Source of the DNA: Tenebrio molitor
Taxonomy: Eukaryota > Arthropoda > Insecta > Coleoptera > Tenebrionidae
NCBI RefSeq assembly: GCF_963966145.1
Contig: NC_091053.1
Location: 6,696,001-6,760,000, forward strand
Length of the DNA stretch: 64,000 nt
Direction: 5' to 3'
Part shown: one piece after another, positions 54,250-64,000 of the stretch
How the letters are laid out: every line of letters begins with the position of its first letter
Numbering within the stretch: position 1 is the first letter of the stretch
Position numbers and translations under genes: made by a program
The notes under the pieces: model-generated
What the model saw: only the letters and a program-made list of their open reading frames with translations
Told to the model about the DNA's origin: nothing
The model's database searches: none

Positions 54250-54650
54250 TAACACGCCGTAAAATTAACTCGATTGGGTGAGCAGCGAACATGCGTGGGA
54301 GAACTCGTGGAACTTCTTCGAGTCTTGCGTGGGTGGACGGTGCACGTGGTCTGGAGAGAAGGGGCGGATTTCCCGTGCGGTTTGCGCACTGGGAGAAGTG
54401 GCTGCGGTTCGTCGATTCGAGTTTAGTGCCATTTTGTAATTTGCGATAAGATCGGCGACGGTGCCACGCCATAATTTCGTATTTCGTGACGCAGTTTGTC
54501 ACGCCAACAAACACTTCGCTGCTGTTTTAAATTGTCTTGTTGCGTCACGGAAGAGTCACGTGACGTTTGACATTTGCGTCTATTGACGTTTCGCGGGAGT
54601 CCCCGATGCAAGAGATGTACCAGGCGCATTTTTCAAAGAAGGCGGTAAAC
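54250..54650 (-). promoter_or_regulatory. GC/CpG-rich stretch, candidate promoter region
   Basis: A 400-base island of high GC with many CpGs in AT-rich DNA, about 1.2 kb downstream of the last Hrb27C exon. It contains the palindrome TCACGTGA at 54556-54563 and ACGTGAC/GACGTT words nearby. It may be the start of an unseen minus-strand gene, perhaps the one ending at 18838. Speculative. Confidence 0.25.
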
Positions 54651-55230
54651 AAACCGAACACATGTACGGTAGGCAAATTGTAACGTGCTGCATACAAAAA
54701 ATAACCTAATGCAAATGGTTCCGCTGTAAGAAAATTTTGTTATTCAAACAAGGAATTACAATAATTCACCGAGCTAGATCTAAATACTAATTGTTAATAA
54801 CATTATTATGTCGGCTATTTCAGGAATGAAATCTCCCAAGTTATCCAACGCAATAGCATCACATTTTCCTCAAAACACTTTGTGAAACAACTCTTCAATG
54901 CTTTCTTCCACCGTTCCGATTTTTACGTTGACCTCAACTATCGTGAATTTCTTCTTTTCCAATTAAGGATCTTCCTTTTCTTCTCGATGCTTCTTCCATT
55001 TTGATTTTTTTAACCCATTCCTGTTAAATGAGATTTGTCTTTTAAGCCACTTCACTCTCACTTTTCTTTTCACATCGAGATAATCCTTTTGTTTTCTCGT
55101 CTGCGTCACCCTTGAAGTACGCAAATTTCCCTTTCTGCTTCTTCTGGGACATCCAATCTCGCTTGTTATTATATTTAAATGTTATTTAAAAGAATTCCAA
55201 TAAAATATTCACTGCTAAAGAATTAAAACC
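54650..55230. other. No gene seen
   Basis: Pyrimidine-rich on the plus strand near 54940-55150; nothing recognisable on either strand. Confidence 0.45.
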
Positions 55231-55232
55231 AT

Positions 55233-55616
55233 TTTATTAACTTCAAACTATATTCCTTTAACTTTGGTGGTCTTTGACAATTTCATTGAACATAAATGGG
55301 ACACTTGGCATACTATATTTGGCAACAGTGTACTTATCTGTCTGGTGAAATTAATATTGTACTAAAACTACATCCGAATTATCTACAATTATTACGTAAT
55401 AAAAAAAGGTATAAATTATAATGGCCAAACATAAAATTGATATTATTTACAGACCGTTTTCATCTGGAGATTTGACGTATCCCACACTGTACTTAATATT
55501 TTCTAATAACAGTAGTGTACAGTGGCGACCCCACTAGCCCCAGTGGGTATTTCGGGTGCGTTTTCGCAATCCTCCGCCAAGAAAATATAACAACCATCTA
55601 AAAAAGTAATTTTATT
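55233..55616 (-). terminator. Candidate polyadenylation signals of the distal Hrb27C exon
   Basis: AATAAA on the minus strand at 55616-55611 and 55238-55233, about 245 and 620 bases past the distal stop codon. There is also one at 55853-55848 only a few bases past the stop, probably too close. Which is used cannot be told from sequence. Confidence 0.35.
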
Positions 55617-55859
55617 CATGATCATATACTGAAATTACACATATAAGATACAAAAAAATTCGTAACTATGTCAAACAAACCTATCATGTAAATTGACAAC
55701 TTAACTAATTTTGCTGTTATATAATAAAAGCCCAATCGAGGAAAAATGATACAGCTCAAGCACTTATCTTCGAACGGCGTGCTCGCAATTAAAAAAAAAA
55801 TAAAAGAAAATGCTGTTATGGGGTGGCTACACAGGAATGTTTATACAATTTATTTTGTG

Positions 55860-56044
55860 TTATCGTCTGTACGGATGGTATGATTGTGAAGGTGTGTTAT
55901 ATCCAGATCCCCGTTGCGGCCCTCCGGAGTACGAATCTCCTGATGCGTAATCACCTACGGTAGAATTATTCACAAGTGAACGTTTAGACTTGACACCAGA
56001 CGGTCTATTAAGCAGGACGGAAGGACTCGTGTTAGGGATATCAT
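55860..56044 (-). CDS. Hrb27C: Hrb27C distal alternative terminal exon (HPYRR end)
   Basis: Acceptor TTCATTTTCAG before 56044. The first bases AT complete Asp after the single G left by the internal donor at 60959, so the phase is right. Encodes DIPNTSPSVLLNRPSGVKSK, then STVGDYASGDSYSGGPQRGS and ends QSYHPYRR with TAA at 55862-55860. As I recall, vertebrate DAZAP1 ends GFHPYRR, which supports real coding and homology. The donor is weaker than consensus. The join is inferred; no transcript seen. Confidence 0.72.
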
Positions 56045-59000
56045 CTGAAAATGAAGGATGAGGCGTGCATGGGACCGACAACAATTATCCTTGCCAATCA
56101 AATTTGCACATGGCCGTGGAAATTTGATCGCGACCGGGTATGTCCTGTACTGGTGGGAAGACAGGTGATAGATAATAAGAGCGTTTCGATTTTTTCATAA
56201 TTATATTTTTACTCATTATCGAATAATCAAAGATAATGATAGGTACAATTCTTTTGTAAGTATTCTGTTAAAACTAATAGACATCTTAGTTCAGGCTAAA
56301 TATACTCAATTAATTAACTACCCCGATACAAATGCACTACTATATATATATATATTTATAATATACTCCTTAAACGACACTATTTAACCAGGTCTCTTGT
56401 TTGAAAGTTTTCTTTTTTTTTGTTTTAACAATTACTACTACAGTAGACCTCGACAACCTTTACAATACTTAACAGGCTTATTGATCATGAAGATTGCTTG
56501 CAACAGGTGAATTACAAATCTAACTGTGAAGCTGATTTACAGTGGCAGAGGATAACATTAGTAGAAGGGGGAATGAGGAAGTTAAAAGAGGGACAAGTTA
56601 CGTCAATGATAACGGTTGCTTAACTATTAATTAACACGTTTCTTCATCAAATAACTAGCAGACTTAGAATTAAGAAAACAATTTTACACACTTACAGGTC
56701 ACACTCATATATTGAATATACAGTTCTTTTCCTCTTTTTTATTATTTTATAGAGCATTGTCGGCTGACATACGATTTTTTTTCTCTTAACTTTAACATAA
56801 TACAAAATAATATCTTTTGAGCAACAAACCAATGCCTAATTTAAAAATAGCGAAACACCTTACATAAAGATCTATTCGGCTAGTAAAAAACCACATGAGG
56901 AATTGCACTATATATATTAAAGGCCCTAATATATAAGGTAAATTGTTCTTTCTTCTTTTATTGTATAATAGTTTAAATTTAAAACTTATTCTGTATCTGT
57001 ACATCAGTCAAATTGTTCTAAATTTTACTCCTCTATTTAAATTTAATTATTACACTAACAATTCAATTAACTATATCAGCGATATTGTAATATAAAATAC
57101 AATTTTATAAATAATTCTATATATTATTTTGTAGATTTATTTTGTATTAGTGTCTAAAACTACTTTAAATAATACCTAGTTATCGGCATAAATGTATATT
57201 AATATATTCGTGTGTACGATGTTGCGATCGCAGGACGTCCAAATTACGTCTCCCCGTAGTAATAATGTTGATTAAAAAAAGAAAAAAGAAAACGCCCTCG
57301 CGGAATCTCCTCGGCAAGATTTACGATACCGCGCTATTGGGTAGATCAACAACTCAGGATCCGCCGAAGTCACCGGCCTAGAACGCCGCGGCGACGCCCT
57401 CTTCCGGTCACGATCCGGACGAAAGAACTGGACTCCTTCAGAACCAGAGATCAGATCTCCGGCCCTGAAAGAATACATTAGTCGCTTTTTTCGTCGTGAT
57501 CTCGCAATAGTCAGTTGTTGTCTAGGTAGAGTATAACAGCATCATTGAGGTTTATGTTACGATTTTACAAACAAGAGCTTATAAGTTACAATTTTCATCA
57601 CTACATTTTTTCAGAATCATTATTTATAACAGCTACAATTGTCACTTTACAGGCATAAGGGGTTTTTGATGTTTTCTGGGGCCATCCGTGGAATAAACCC
57701 ATCCCCCTTAACTAAACCTCGACCCGTTGGTTTGGGTCGCTGTTTACTAGTTATTAACCTGTGCTATGTAACGATCGATTCTTGCCGAGCCGAATCCGCG
57801 ATCCCCGAACGAGTCGTTTCAACCCGATCATCCAACTCTACCCACCAGTTCCGCAGACCAAGAACCGCAGGAAAATCAAGCGAAATCGATAGTAGAGGGT
57901 CAATCCGAAGACGACTCCCCCCCATCGGTTCTCCTGAACACAGCGTGAGTCCAGCGACACCGGAGGCCGAGACCTCACAGCGCCACGGGCACAAAAGTCT
58001 ATGTCCATCATCGTTTATCAAGTTTGGTTAGGTTGGTTAATCAAGAGAAGAAAACTGAGTTAACCTTCCACCCCACCTTGAATAAACGGAAACCCTTGTG
58101 TTCGGGTTTACATTTATTGATTGATGATCTCTTTCGCTGGGGGCCTTCCCGCTTCTTCTGGCTGAGTACTCGCAAACTTCGAAGAATCGCGTCCGTCGCC
58201 GGCACCGATTCCCATTTTAGTCGTCGACGAACACCTCTCTTCGAACTTCCCCGAGTACGAGCTCCGGATTCGGGTACGCCCGATGTAATGCCCCCAACAC
58301 CGCCCGTCTACCAGTCGCGATCCTGCCGCGGGTGCGGCCAACGATCGCGTCTAAAACTGCGTCGATGCCGCTTCCGTTCGCCGCCCCCGCGACAATGTCG
58401 CCACCGATGCGGGTGTCGTGTTGGACCAGTACACCGCACGTACCCGAACCGCGTTCTCGGACGTCCTGCGTGATCGTCTACGCAATTATAACGCGCCCCA
58501 ACTTGTAACTGCTCATGGAGGAATCTAGAAGTTGTCTTTTTGTACTGACGAGAAGCAAACTGTATCGCTCAATACCGGAAATAAGGCAACAAACGTGTTT
58601 TAAACCGGTCGGTGTGTTCAAAAACTGTGCATTTTGGGTGTAGACGATTCGGTATTTTGCAATTATTTTTTTTTTTTTTTTAGAATGTGTCGTGTGTATG
58701 TACAGTAACTCCCCCACCACAGAAGAAAGGGAATAATTATTATTTTCTCATTAAAGTTACTACTAAGACCTACTTTAAAAGAGCGCTTTATTATTTGTTT
58801 TTAAACCTTTTTTAAAAAATTCTTCAGTATTGGTCTGCGTTAACCGAGGAATATTATACAATTAAAACTAGAAAACAATATCATTTACGTCTAGGTTGCT
58901 ATCATCAAACATTGCTTAATGTAGATTGTCACACTCAATAATTTTTAATAAAAAATAAAAAAAGATTAATGAAAAAAACGAAGTTACGAATCAATTACTC

Positions 59001-62000
59001 GATTGATTAGATAGACACATGAGGCCCAGACAGACAGAATTACTTCTACTAAATATAAATCACCATGAATTCGTAAGTTATCTGCTAAAATCTATTAGTT
59101 ATCTATATATCCGAATCGCGAATCCCCCCTCCCTGACAACCCCTAATTCAAAGTCTGATATAAAAAAAATTCGGTGTTTCACTGTGTTTATAAATAGATC
59201 ACAACCACTCGAAATTAATCTTAATTTAAGATCATAGTCTTTTCAGTAAATTGCAACTAAAATTATGTCAATAAATAAATTTACAACTCGTATAAAATAT
59301 CGTAGAAAAAAATTATAAAAAAAAATGTACATCAGCAATCGACATATACAAAAACAAAAGAGACAGAGTCTTGATTCGAGTCAGTAAATGGCCATCGAAT
59401 CGCTCGTTACAGGAACCTGTGGCCGCTTAGATTTGTACTTCCCAGACGCAAAATAAGCTCCTGTTGATATGACTGTTGTTCAAGTTCTGATGTTCGGGTA
59501 AGTATTAAAGTTCCGGCGACGAACAGTTCCGTCACGAGCGAGCGTTGGACCGACTGTTCGCGAAAACAAAATCGTTTGTAATTAAAACTAAAGTGTGATA
59601 AAAATAGATTTAAAAAAGAAGGTTCTATATTAAGCATACTACAGTACAGCCAGATCTTATGGTAATCCTACTATCTATCTTTGTGGTTGTGTACTATTAA
59701 GTCGATAGTTTACTTATATAAAATTAATATTTATTAAATAGTGACCTTAACTTACAACAATTATTTAAAATTCCTTATCATTCTTAAATTGGATTAGATT
59801 GTCTGCTGGTCAATTTAAATTTAATAACTTAGATAAAATACATTTATATAGTATAATATATATATACAATACGCCACCTACAATTTGATATTGATTCTTA
59901 TAAACATGAAACATGAGGACTAGAGCACTTTCAACTTACAATAAGTAATCAGTTTCGTCATACTACTCGTAGGAATACATCATAAATATATACGAAATAT
60001 GTTTCATTTATCATTACCAACTATTGTAAATGCATTTAACTTAAGTTTAAGAAGTTACACCTACTAACTAAGTATGAATCACATTCTTCATTGTTTTTTC
60101 TTTTTATAGCATTAAGGATTTATTATAAGACGCAACCACGCAGACACTCTAACTTTGAAATAGAGATATGAGGTAAAAATTGAATTTACACTATTTTTAA
60201 TTATATATTATACTTTAATAACAACTTGAGCAGTGCTTAAAATTAGTCAACACTTCTGTCTGTCTGTAGTATTCTGGTTCGAGAGACCGCTAATTACAGA
60301 ATCATTAAATATTATGCAGGAAGAAGGTAAAGAAAAACCGACTTGAGACCGCCGAACAAAATCAGAAAGCGTCCTCTAGCAACGAAACTGATCCGAGAAA
60401 CCCGGACATGACCAGCCGTTGAAGCTGTAACTAAGCGAAGGTTGTCGGTTCTGCCGTTAGAGGGCGAGTTCTCGTTTTGAACCTCGAACAGTTTGAACTA
60501 CTTAAGAAGAGAAAGGAAACAAAACGAACTCATAATTATTAAATATAATAGCTGCTTAAACATCAGACGGTGTGTATGTGTGTGTGGGATGCCCCGGCGA
60601 TTCTCATATGTCTGTCTAATCAGAATAATTGATTTTGGCGGGAGTGACCAGTCCGGCTGCTCTCTTCATGTTAATCAAGCCAACACGTTTCCAACTGTTA
60701 CAACACATACCCATATTATTACTTAAGTTGTTGTAGTGCTTGAGTGCGACTGCCGCCTCGCCCTCGTCGCCGCCCACCGCATCGGTGGACGGCAACCTGT
60801 CCGCGTAGATGGTGGCCTTTACGGCCGCGTTAAAATATAGACGAACGTTGTTGTTTTGGGGCTTGGAGGCGGTGGTCGCGCTCGGCGCGCTGTTGTTGCC
60901 GTTATCGAAAGGTTGTCAAGAACTGGGCCACTCTTTAAAATCATTGAAATGTTTAGCACCTGCGTTAGGAGGCTGCGAGGAGTATCCGCTCACTTGGCTG
61001 CTGCCGTCGCTGCCGTAGGAACGGGGCGGCGCGCCGTAGCCGCCGGCATCGGCCGCGGAGGCGTACGATCCGTAGCCGTAGTTGTAGTCGGAGCCCGGCT
61101 TCGAGCTCCCGCCCGACGAGGACATGTTCGGCGGCGCACTGGGGGTGGCCGGGCCACCCGGACCAGATTGACCGCGCGAATACATATCCCCTGTAATGTA
61201 ACCTGTCAGCAGAAGAAAAACAGAACGGTTTTGGTCGGTTCACTGGGAAACTTTATGGCGTGGCGCTTCCGCCTCGGTGGCGGCTACTCTCAAACCACCT
61301 ACAGACGACGATGGATCGAATTAGACGACTGAAGTCGATTTTTTGCGTCGCGAAAAAACACAAAACAAACATCAACCCGCGAGTACGCTCATACGATCAA
61401 AATAATTCGAGATTCAAGTGGCCATGAGAAATTTCTCAAAAACTTAATTAGGTTAGCTGATCAAGTTTATTTGCGGCACATCTGTCAACAATAATTATCA
61501 TCTTCCAGTTTCGTTAATTAATTATTCATCACAAACTTGAGGCACAATGTCGTGCAAATGCAGAGAATTTATAGACCTTTCAAATAATACATAAGGAAAC
61601 ATTTCCAACTACAAATGACTTCGATCACTTCTAGTTTCAAGTTTCGGTAAACAATCAGTAACAATTAGTAATAAACACGATTTGAAAGAAAAAGTTTTAT
61701 AAAAATTTTCATCCAGCTGACAGTTACCGCTCGTCACGGCTTCCTAGATTAATAAGAGTCGAAGCCTCTAATACGGCTGGTCGAGTTCATCAGTTGCAGG
61801 CATTTTTTCTGTTCCTGAGAGGGCGCCACTATACATTTGTGTATTTGGCTGCTTAATCGCGTACAAATCTCATTTTAAAAAGAATCGTAATTCGTATGTT
61901 ACATACACTACTTCAAAAAGTAGATTACTGATAGAAAAAAAAACATTAATACGATTTTTCATTCATTTAATTTAAAAAATATTCGTTTTTTGGTAGAGGG

Positions 62001-63340
62001 CGCTACTATACTTTTGGCTTTTGAAGGAACAGACAGTTCAAGGAACTCGACCAGCCGTATTAGAGGCTTCGACTCTTATTAATCTAGGAAGCCGTGCCGC
62101 TCGTTTACTCGTTTCGTTTCCACGTCACTAGAGGGCCAATGCCAACATAAAACAAAAGTCCCTAACACTTGTTCTGTTGATCGTATTACACAAATTAAGT
62201 AATGAAAAATAAAAACTGGAAAGACGAGACTGCAACAAGTGCAACTGATCGAGTATGTAACAGTTATTGACAGACGCGACCTACTTTTATTCTGACAACT
62301 AAATTACACGTGCGTTGCATCCACTTTCCTCTTCATAGCTGACTGGAGTCTCAAATTGTTTCTTATTGATGGAACAAATTATTTGATTTGATGATCATTG
62401 TTAACAGCATACTGTTATGAACTTTTACTTGTCTTCGTGTTTTTGCCCTAACGGGGCGTGGAATTTTCTTAATTTAAAACCAACGATGGATATTTACAAT
62501 CCCTGATGTGATTATCAAACCAGTGCCAAAAACGACTTCTACCACAGTTGCAAACACTCGACACGATAAAACATACTACTTGACGCCCATTTTGATTACG
62601 ACAAAGCTAATCCGAAAACTGTCGCCGTCTAACTTTGCAACTGCAAATTCCTCACGTCTAATTCGATCGATTATCCTCGGATCTGTCATCGATACTGATC
62701 GCTTACCTGACGGACCAGTCGAACCGCTGTTCTGCGCCATGTTCCAACTGTTCCAGCTGGTTCCGCTGCCGGCGCTCGGACCTATCCACACAGAGAGATC
62801 ATGTCAACACTTTTCTTATCGGCATCCCATCAACTTACCGTAAGATCCGTATCCTTGTTGTTGAGGCGGTCCTCCGTAGTTGTTACCCCATTGAGGCGGA
62901 GGCCCTTGGGGTGCCGGTGGGGCCCCCCATCCCTGGTACGACCCCGGTCCGGACGGCGTTCCGTATCCGGCGTAGCTCTGCTGTTGGGGGGACGTGCCCC
63001 AACCTTGGTAGCTCTGCATCATGTTGGGACCCATCGGAGCGCCGAGGTTCATCGGCGGTCCGCCCATCTGACCGTTGGGACCCTGCATCATGCCCATGGG
63101 CGCCTGGGGCGGACCCCAAGCAGACGACGGATCCGCGCCACCCATCTTGTTACCGCCGGAGCCGTCGCGCGGCTCTGCCTTCTTGATCTCCACCTGCGCA
63201 CCGTCGTAACACCCAGTCAAATTTACAACATAGAATTCCACGGATTCGACGACTCACCTGTTTGCCGTTGAGGTTCACGAAATGCTCGGCGACGCACCTG
63301 TCGACCGCCTCCTCGTCTTCGAACGACAGGAAACCGAAAC
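55860..63340 (-). CDS. Hrb27C: Hrb27C / DAZAP1-type hnRNP, 3' half of gene, runs off the right edge
   Basis: Gene-level entry. Exons visible: 63340-63258, 63193-62839, 62781-62707, then 61190-60916 (proximal stop) or 61190-60960 joined to 56044-55860 (distal stop). All junctions are GT/AG and in phase. The visible protein starts in RNP1 of the second RRM (GFGFLSFEDEEAV), completes the RRM with FVNLNGKQVEIKKAEPRDG, and continues into a Gly/Pro/Gln/Met-rich tail (MMQGPNGQMGGPPMN, SYQGWGTSPQQQ, SWNSWNMAQNSG, DMYSRGQ). The blocks match Drosophila Hrb27C (Hrp48) in order. Known role there: an hnRNP that binds mRNA in nucleus and cytoplasm and acts in splicing control, and in localisation and translational repression of oskar and gurken. 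RRM1 and the first part of RRM2 lie right of the window. Confidence 0.92.
56055..60915 (-). other. Intron or long 3' UTR between the two Hrb27C termini
   Basis: For the proximal form this would be 3' UTR; for the distal form, intron. Most is AT-rich, with a (TA)7 run at 56341. A GC-rich island at 57270-58480 stands out. On the minus strand an acceptor-like TATTCTTTCAG precedes 57470, but in the phase left by either upstream donor it soon hits a stop. No second gene is recognised. Confidence 0.6.
60916..61190 (-). CDS. Hrb27C: Hrb27C proximal terminal exon
   Basis: Acceptor TACATTACAG before 61190. Begins DMYSRGQSGPGGPA, then a Ser/Gly/Tyr-rich region (KPGSDYNYGYGSYAS, GGYGAPPRSYGSDGSS), and ends HFNDFKEWPSS with TGA at 60918-60916. 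An internal donor (G/GTGCTA at 60959) allows the exon to stop at 60960 and join the distal exon instead, dropping the last 14 residues (AKHFNDFKEWPSS and the split Gly codon). Without splicing at 60959 this is the C-terminus. Confidence 0.88.
61191..62706 (-). other. Hrb27C intron of 1.5 kb
   Basis: Contains the young 362 bp element at 61735-62096. The remaining intron is unremarkable AT-rich sequence. Confidence 0.85.
61735..62096. mobile_element. Young 362 bp element: perfect 54-base inverted ends, 8-base duplication
   Basis: Bases 61735-61788 are the exact complement of 62043-62096 (54 of 54); ends start CACGGCTTCCTAG. Flanks are identical: CCGCTCGT at 61727-61734 and 62097-62104. Inside are two direct GAGGGCGC(C/T)ACTATAC words (near 61819 and 61996). 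An 8-base duplication fits hAT or P-type elements rather than Tc1/mariner; no transposase inside. Perfect ends and duplication imply recent insertion into the Hrb27C intron. Confidence 0.93.
62707..62781 (-). CDS. Hrb27C: Hrb27C small exon (SWNSWNM)
   Basis: 75 bases; acceptor GTGGATAG before 62781, donor GTAAGC at 62706. Encodes PSAGSGTSWNSWNMAQNS and GSTGPS, with Gly codons completed at both joints. The SWNSWNM block is conserved in the family. Confidence 0.92.
62839..63193 (-). CDS. Hrb27C: Hrb27C exon, end of RRM2 and Gly/Pro/Gln-rich tail
   Basis: Acceptor GGTGCGCAG before 63193, donor GTAAGT at 62838, 118 codons plus one base. Starts VEIKKAEPRDGSGGNK (last strand of RRM2), then a low-complexity tail with APMGMMQGPNGQMGGPPMN, SYQGWGTSPQQQ, GSYQGWGAPPAPQGPPPQW and QQQGYGSYG. 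The two YQGWG repeats are a hallmark of this protein. Confidence 0.95.
63258..63340 (-). CDS. Hrb27C: Hrb27C exon with RNP1 of RRM2
   Basis: 83 bases; acceptor TTGTTGCAG before 63340, donor GTGAGT at 63257. Two bases finish a Gly codon, then FGFLSFEDEEAVDRCVAE and HFVNLNGKQ. The intron therefore falls inside the RNP1 octamer. Confidence 0.93.
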
Positions 63341-64000
63341 CTGCAACAAGATCTTTGGTTACACGACGCGAAACGGTCCCCGGGGAAATTATTAATCTCA
63401 GGAAGGGACTCGGGTTATTAGTTTCAAACTCGTTCTCGAGGGTGTTAAATATTAATTTTATATTCGCCGACAGGGAATTCATTGGTTTGATCCGCACAAA
63501 TCTTATAGTATTTCGTCCTACGATCGACGTAGCCAAGCCAAACTGTTCTCCAACATCACACAGATTTTACTTGTATGATCAACAAAGAAGAAAAACACTT
63601 TAGCACTCTAACAATTTGTCTAGTTCATTGTTTCGTCGTTGGCGCTGCATGCAATCCGTTCTTTTGACAGATGCGGTAAAAACACTACCGACTTTGACAA
63701 ATTCTGATATCTATGAGGCTACAACGATGAAACAAAAAACTAGTTCAATTGCAGGATCTTGGTCTAGTATCGTACTCAGCTCTTGTTTTTTTATTGTGCG
63801 CCAACCAATCTCTGCACATTTTAGGGATTTTTTAAAGCCTAGTCAGAACACATTTTTTGACGTAATATCATTTCAGAAAAAAAATTAAATGGTCTGTTCC
63901 TATTTTTAGTAGTGTGACAACCAACTTAAAAACAAACGAAAACAACATCGAAGAACTTTCGTGGTTTTTTTTTAATTCCAACTGTGACAAACACCTTTTT
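63341..64000 (-). other. Part of the upstream Hrb27C intron
   Basis: Intron leading to RRM exons beyond the window. No exon, repeat pair or RNA gene seen; the open frame at 63616-63888 (plus) has no family resemblance. Confidence 0.7.

Noticed and set aside
57639..58473. Long plus-strand open frames rich in Arg, Pro and Ser
   Set aside because: Open frames are expected on both strands of a GC-rich island; no motif recognised.
60809..61332. Plus-strand and other-frame open readings over 60809-61332
   Set aside because: Shadows of the Hrb27C exon at 61190-60916.
62801..63271. Plus-strand open readings opposite the Gly/Pro-rich exon
   Set aside because: Antisense of the Hrb27C exon 63193-62839.

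Overview
This window is animal nuclear DNA, almost certainly insect. It is AT-rich and gene-poor. Its genes have introns with GT/AG sites, and it is crowded with small DNA transposons that use TA target sites. Two conserved genes can be read, both on the minus strand. The order may be a beetle or a relative, but that is an impression from repeat style, not a demonstrated assignment.

Left part (1-17000): the 5' half of a class 1b P4-ATPase phospholipid flippase (ATP8B type). It lies in six coding exons: 16801-16477, 7971-7913, 7855-7643, 7585-7380, 1196-866 and 812 to beyond base 1. Phases agree at every junction, giving about 648 residues that include the phosphorylated Asp motif DKTGT. The rest of the ATPase and its 3' end lie left of base 1. 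The 6.2 kb and 8.5 kb introns hold nested MITEs (short non-autonomous DNA transposons), a mariner-like element and a long foldback element.

Middle (17000-55000): no complete gene is recognised. One short GC-rich open exon with a good acceptor, a stop and AATAAA (18964-18838, minus) looks like the last exon of an unidentified gene. The rest is mobile DNA: mariner, pogo/Tigger and an intron-containing Tc1-like transposase, a possible Crypton recombinase fragment, a tRNA-derived SINE with target-site duplication, many MITEs, and a 2.2 kb block (44950-47110) bordered by inverted arrays of a GCCAACTCG motif. Inside that block is an A-B-A'-B' inverted-repeat structure.

Right part (55000-64000): the 3' half of Hrb27C/DAZAP1, an hnRNP-type RNA-binding protein, on the minus strand. 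RNP1 of the second RRM is at 63340, followed by the Gly/Pro/Gln-rich tail. Two alternative C-termini are visible. One is a proximal stop at 60916. The other is a distal exon at 56044-55860 ending in HPYRR, as vertebrate DAZAP1 does. An intron of this gene carries a very young 362 bp element with a perfect 54 bp terminal inverted repeat and a perfect 8 bp target duplication.

The two genes have no obvious shared pathway: one moves lipids across membranes, the other binds mRNA.
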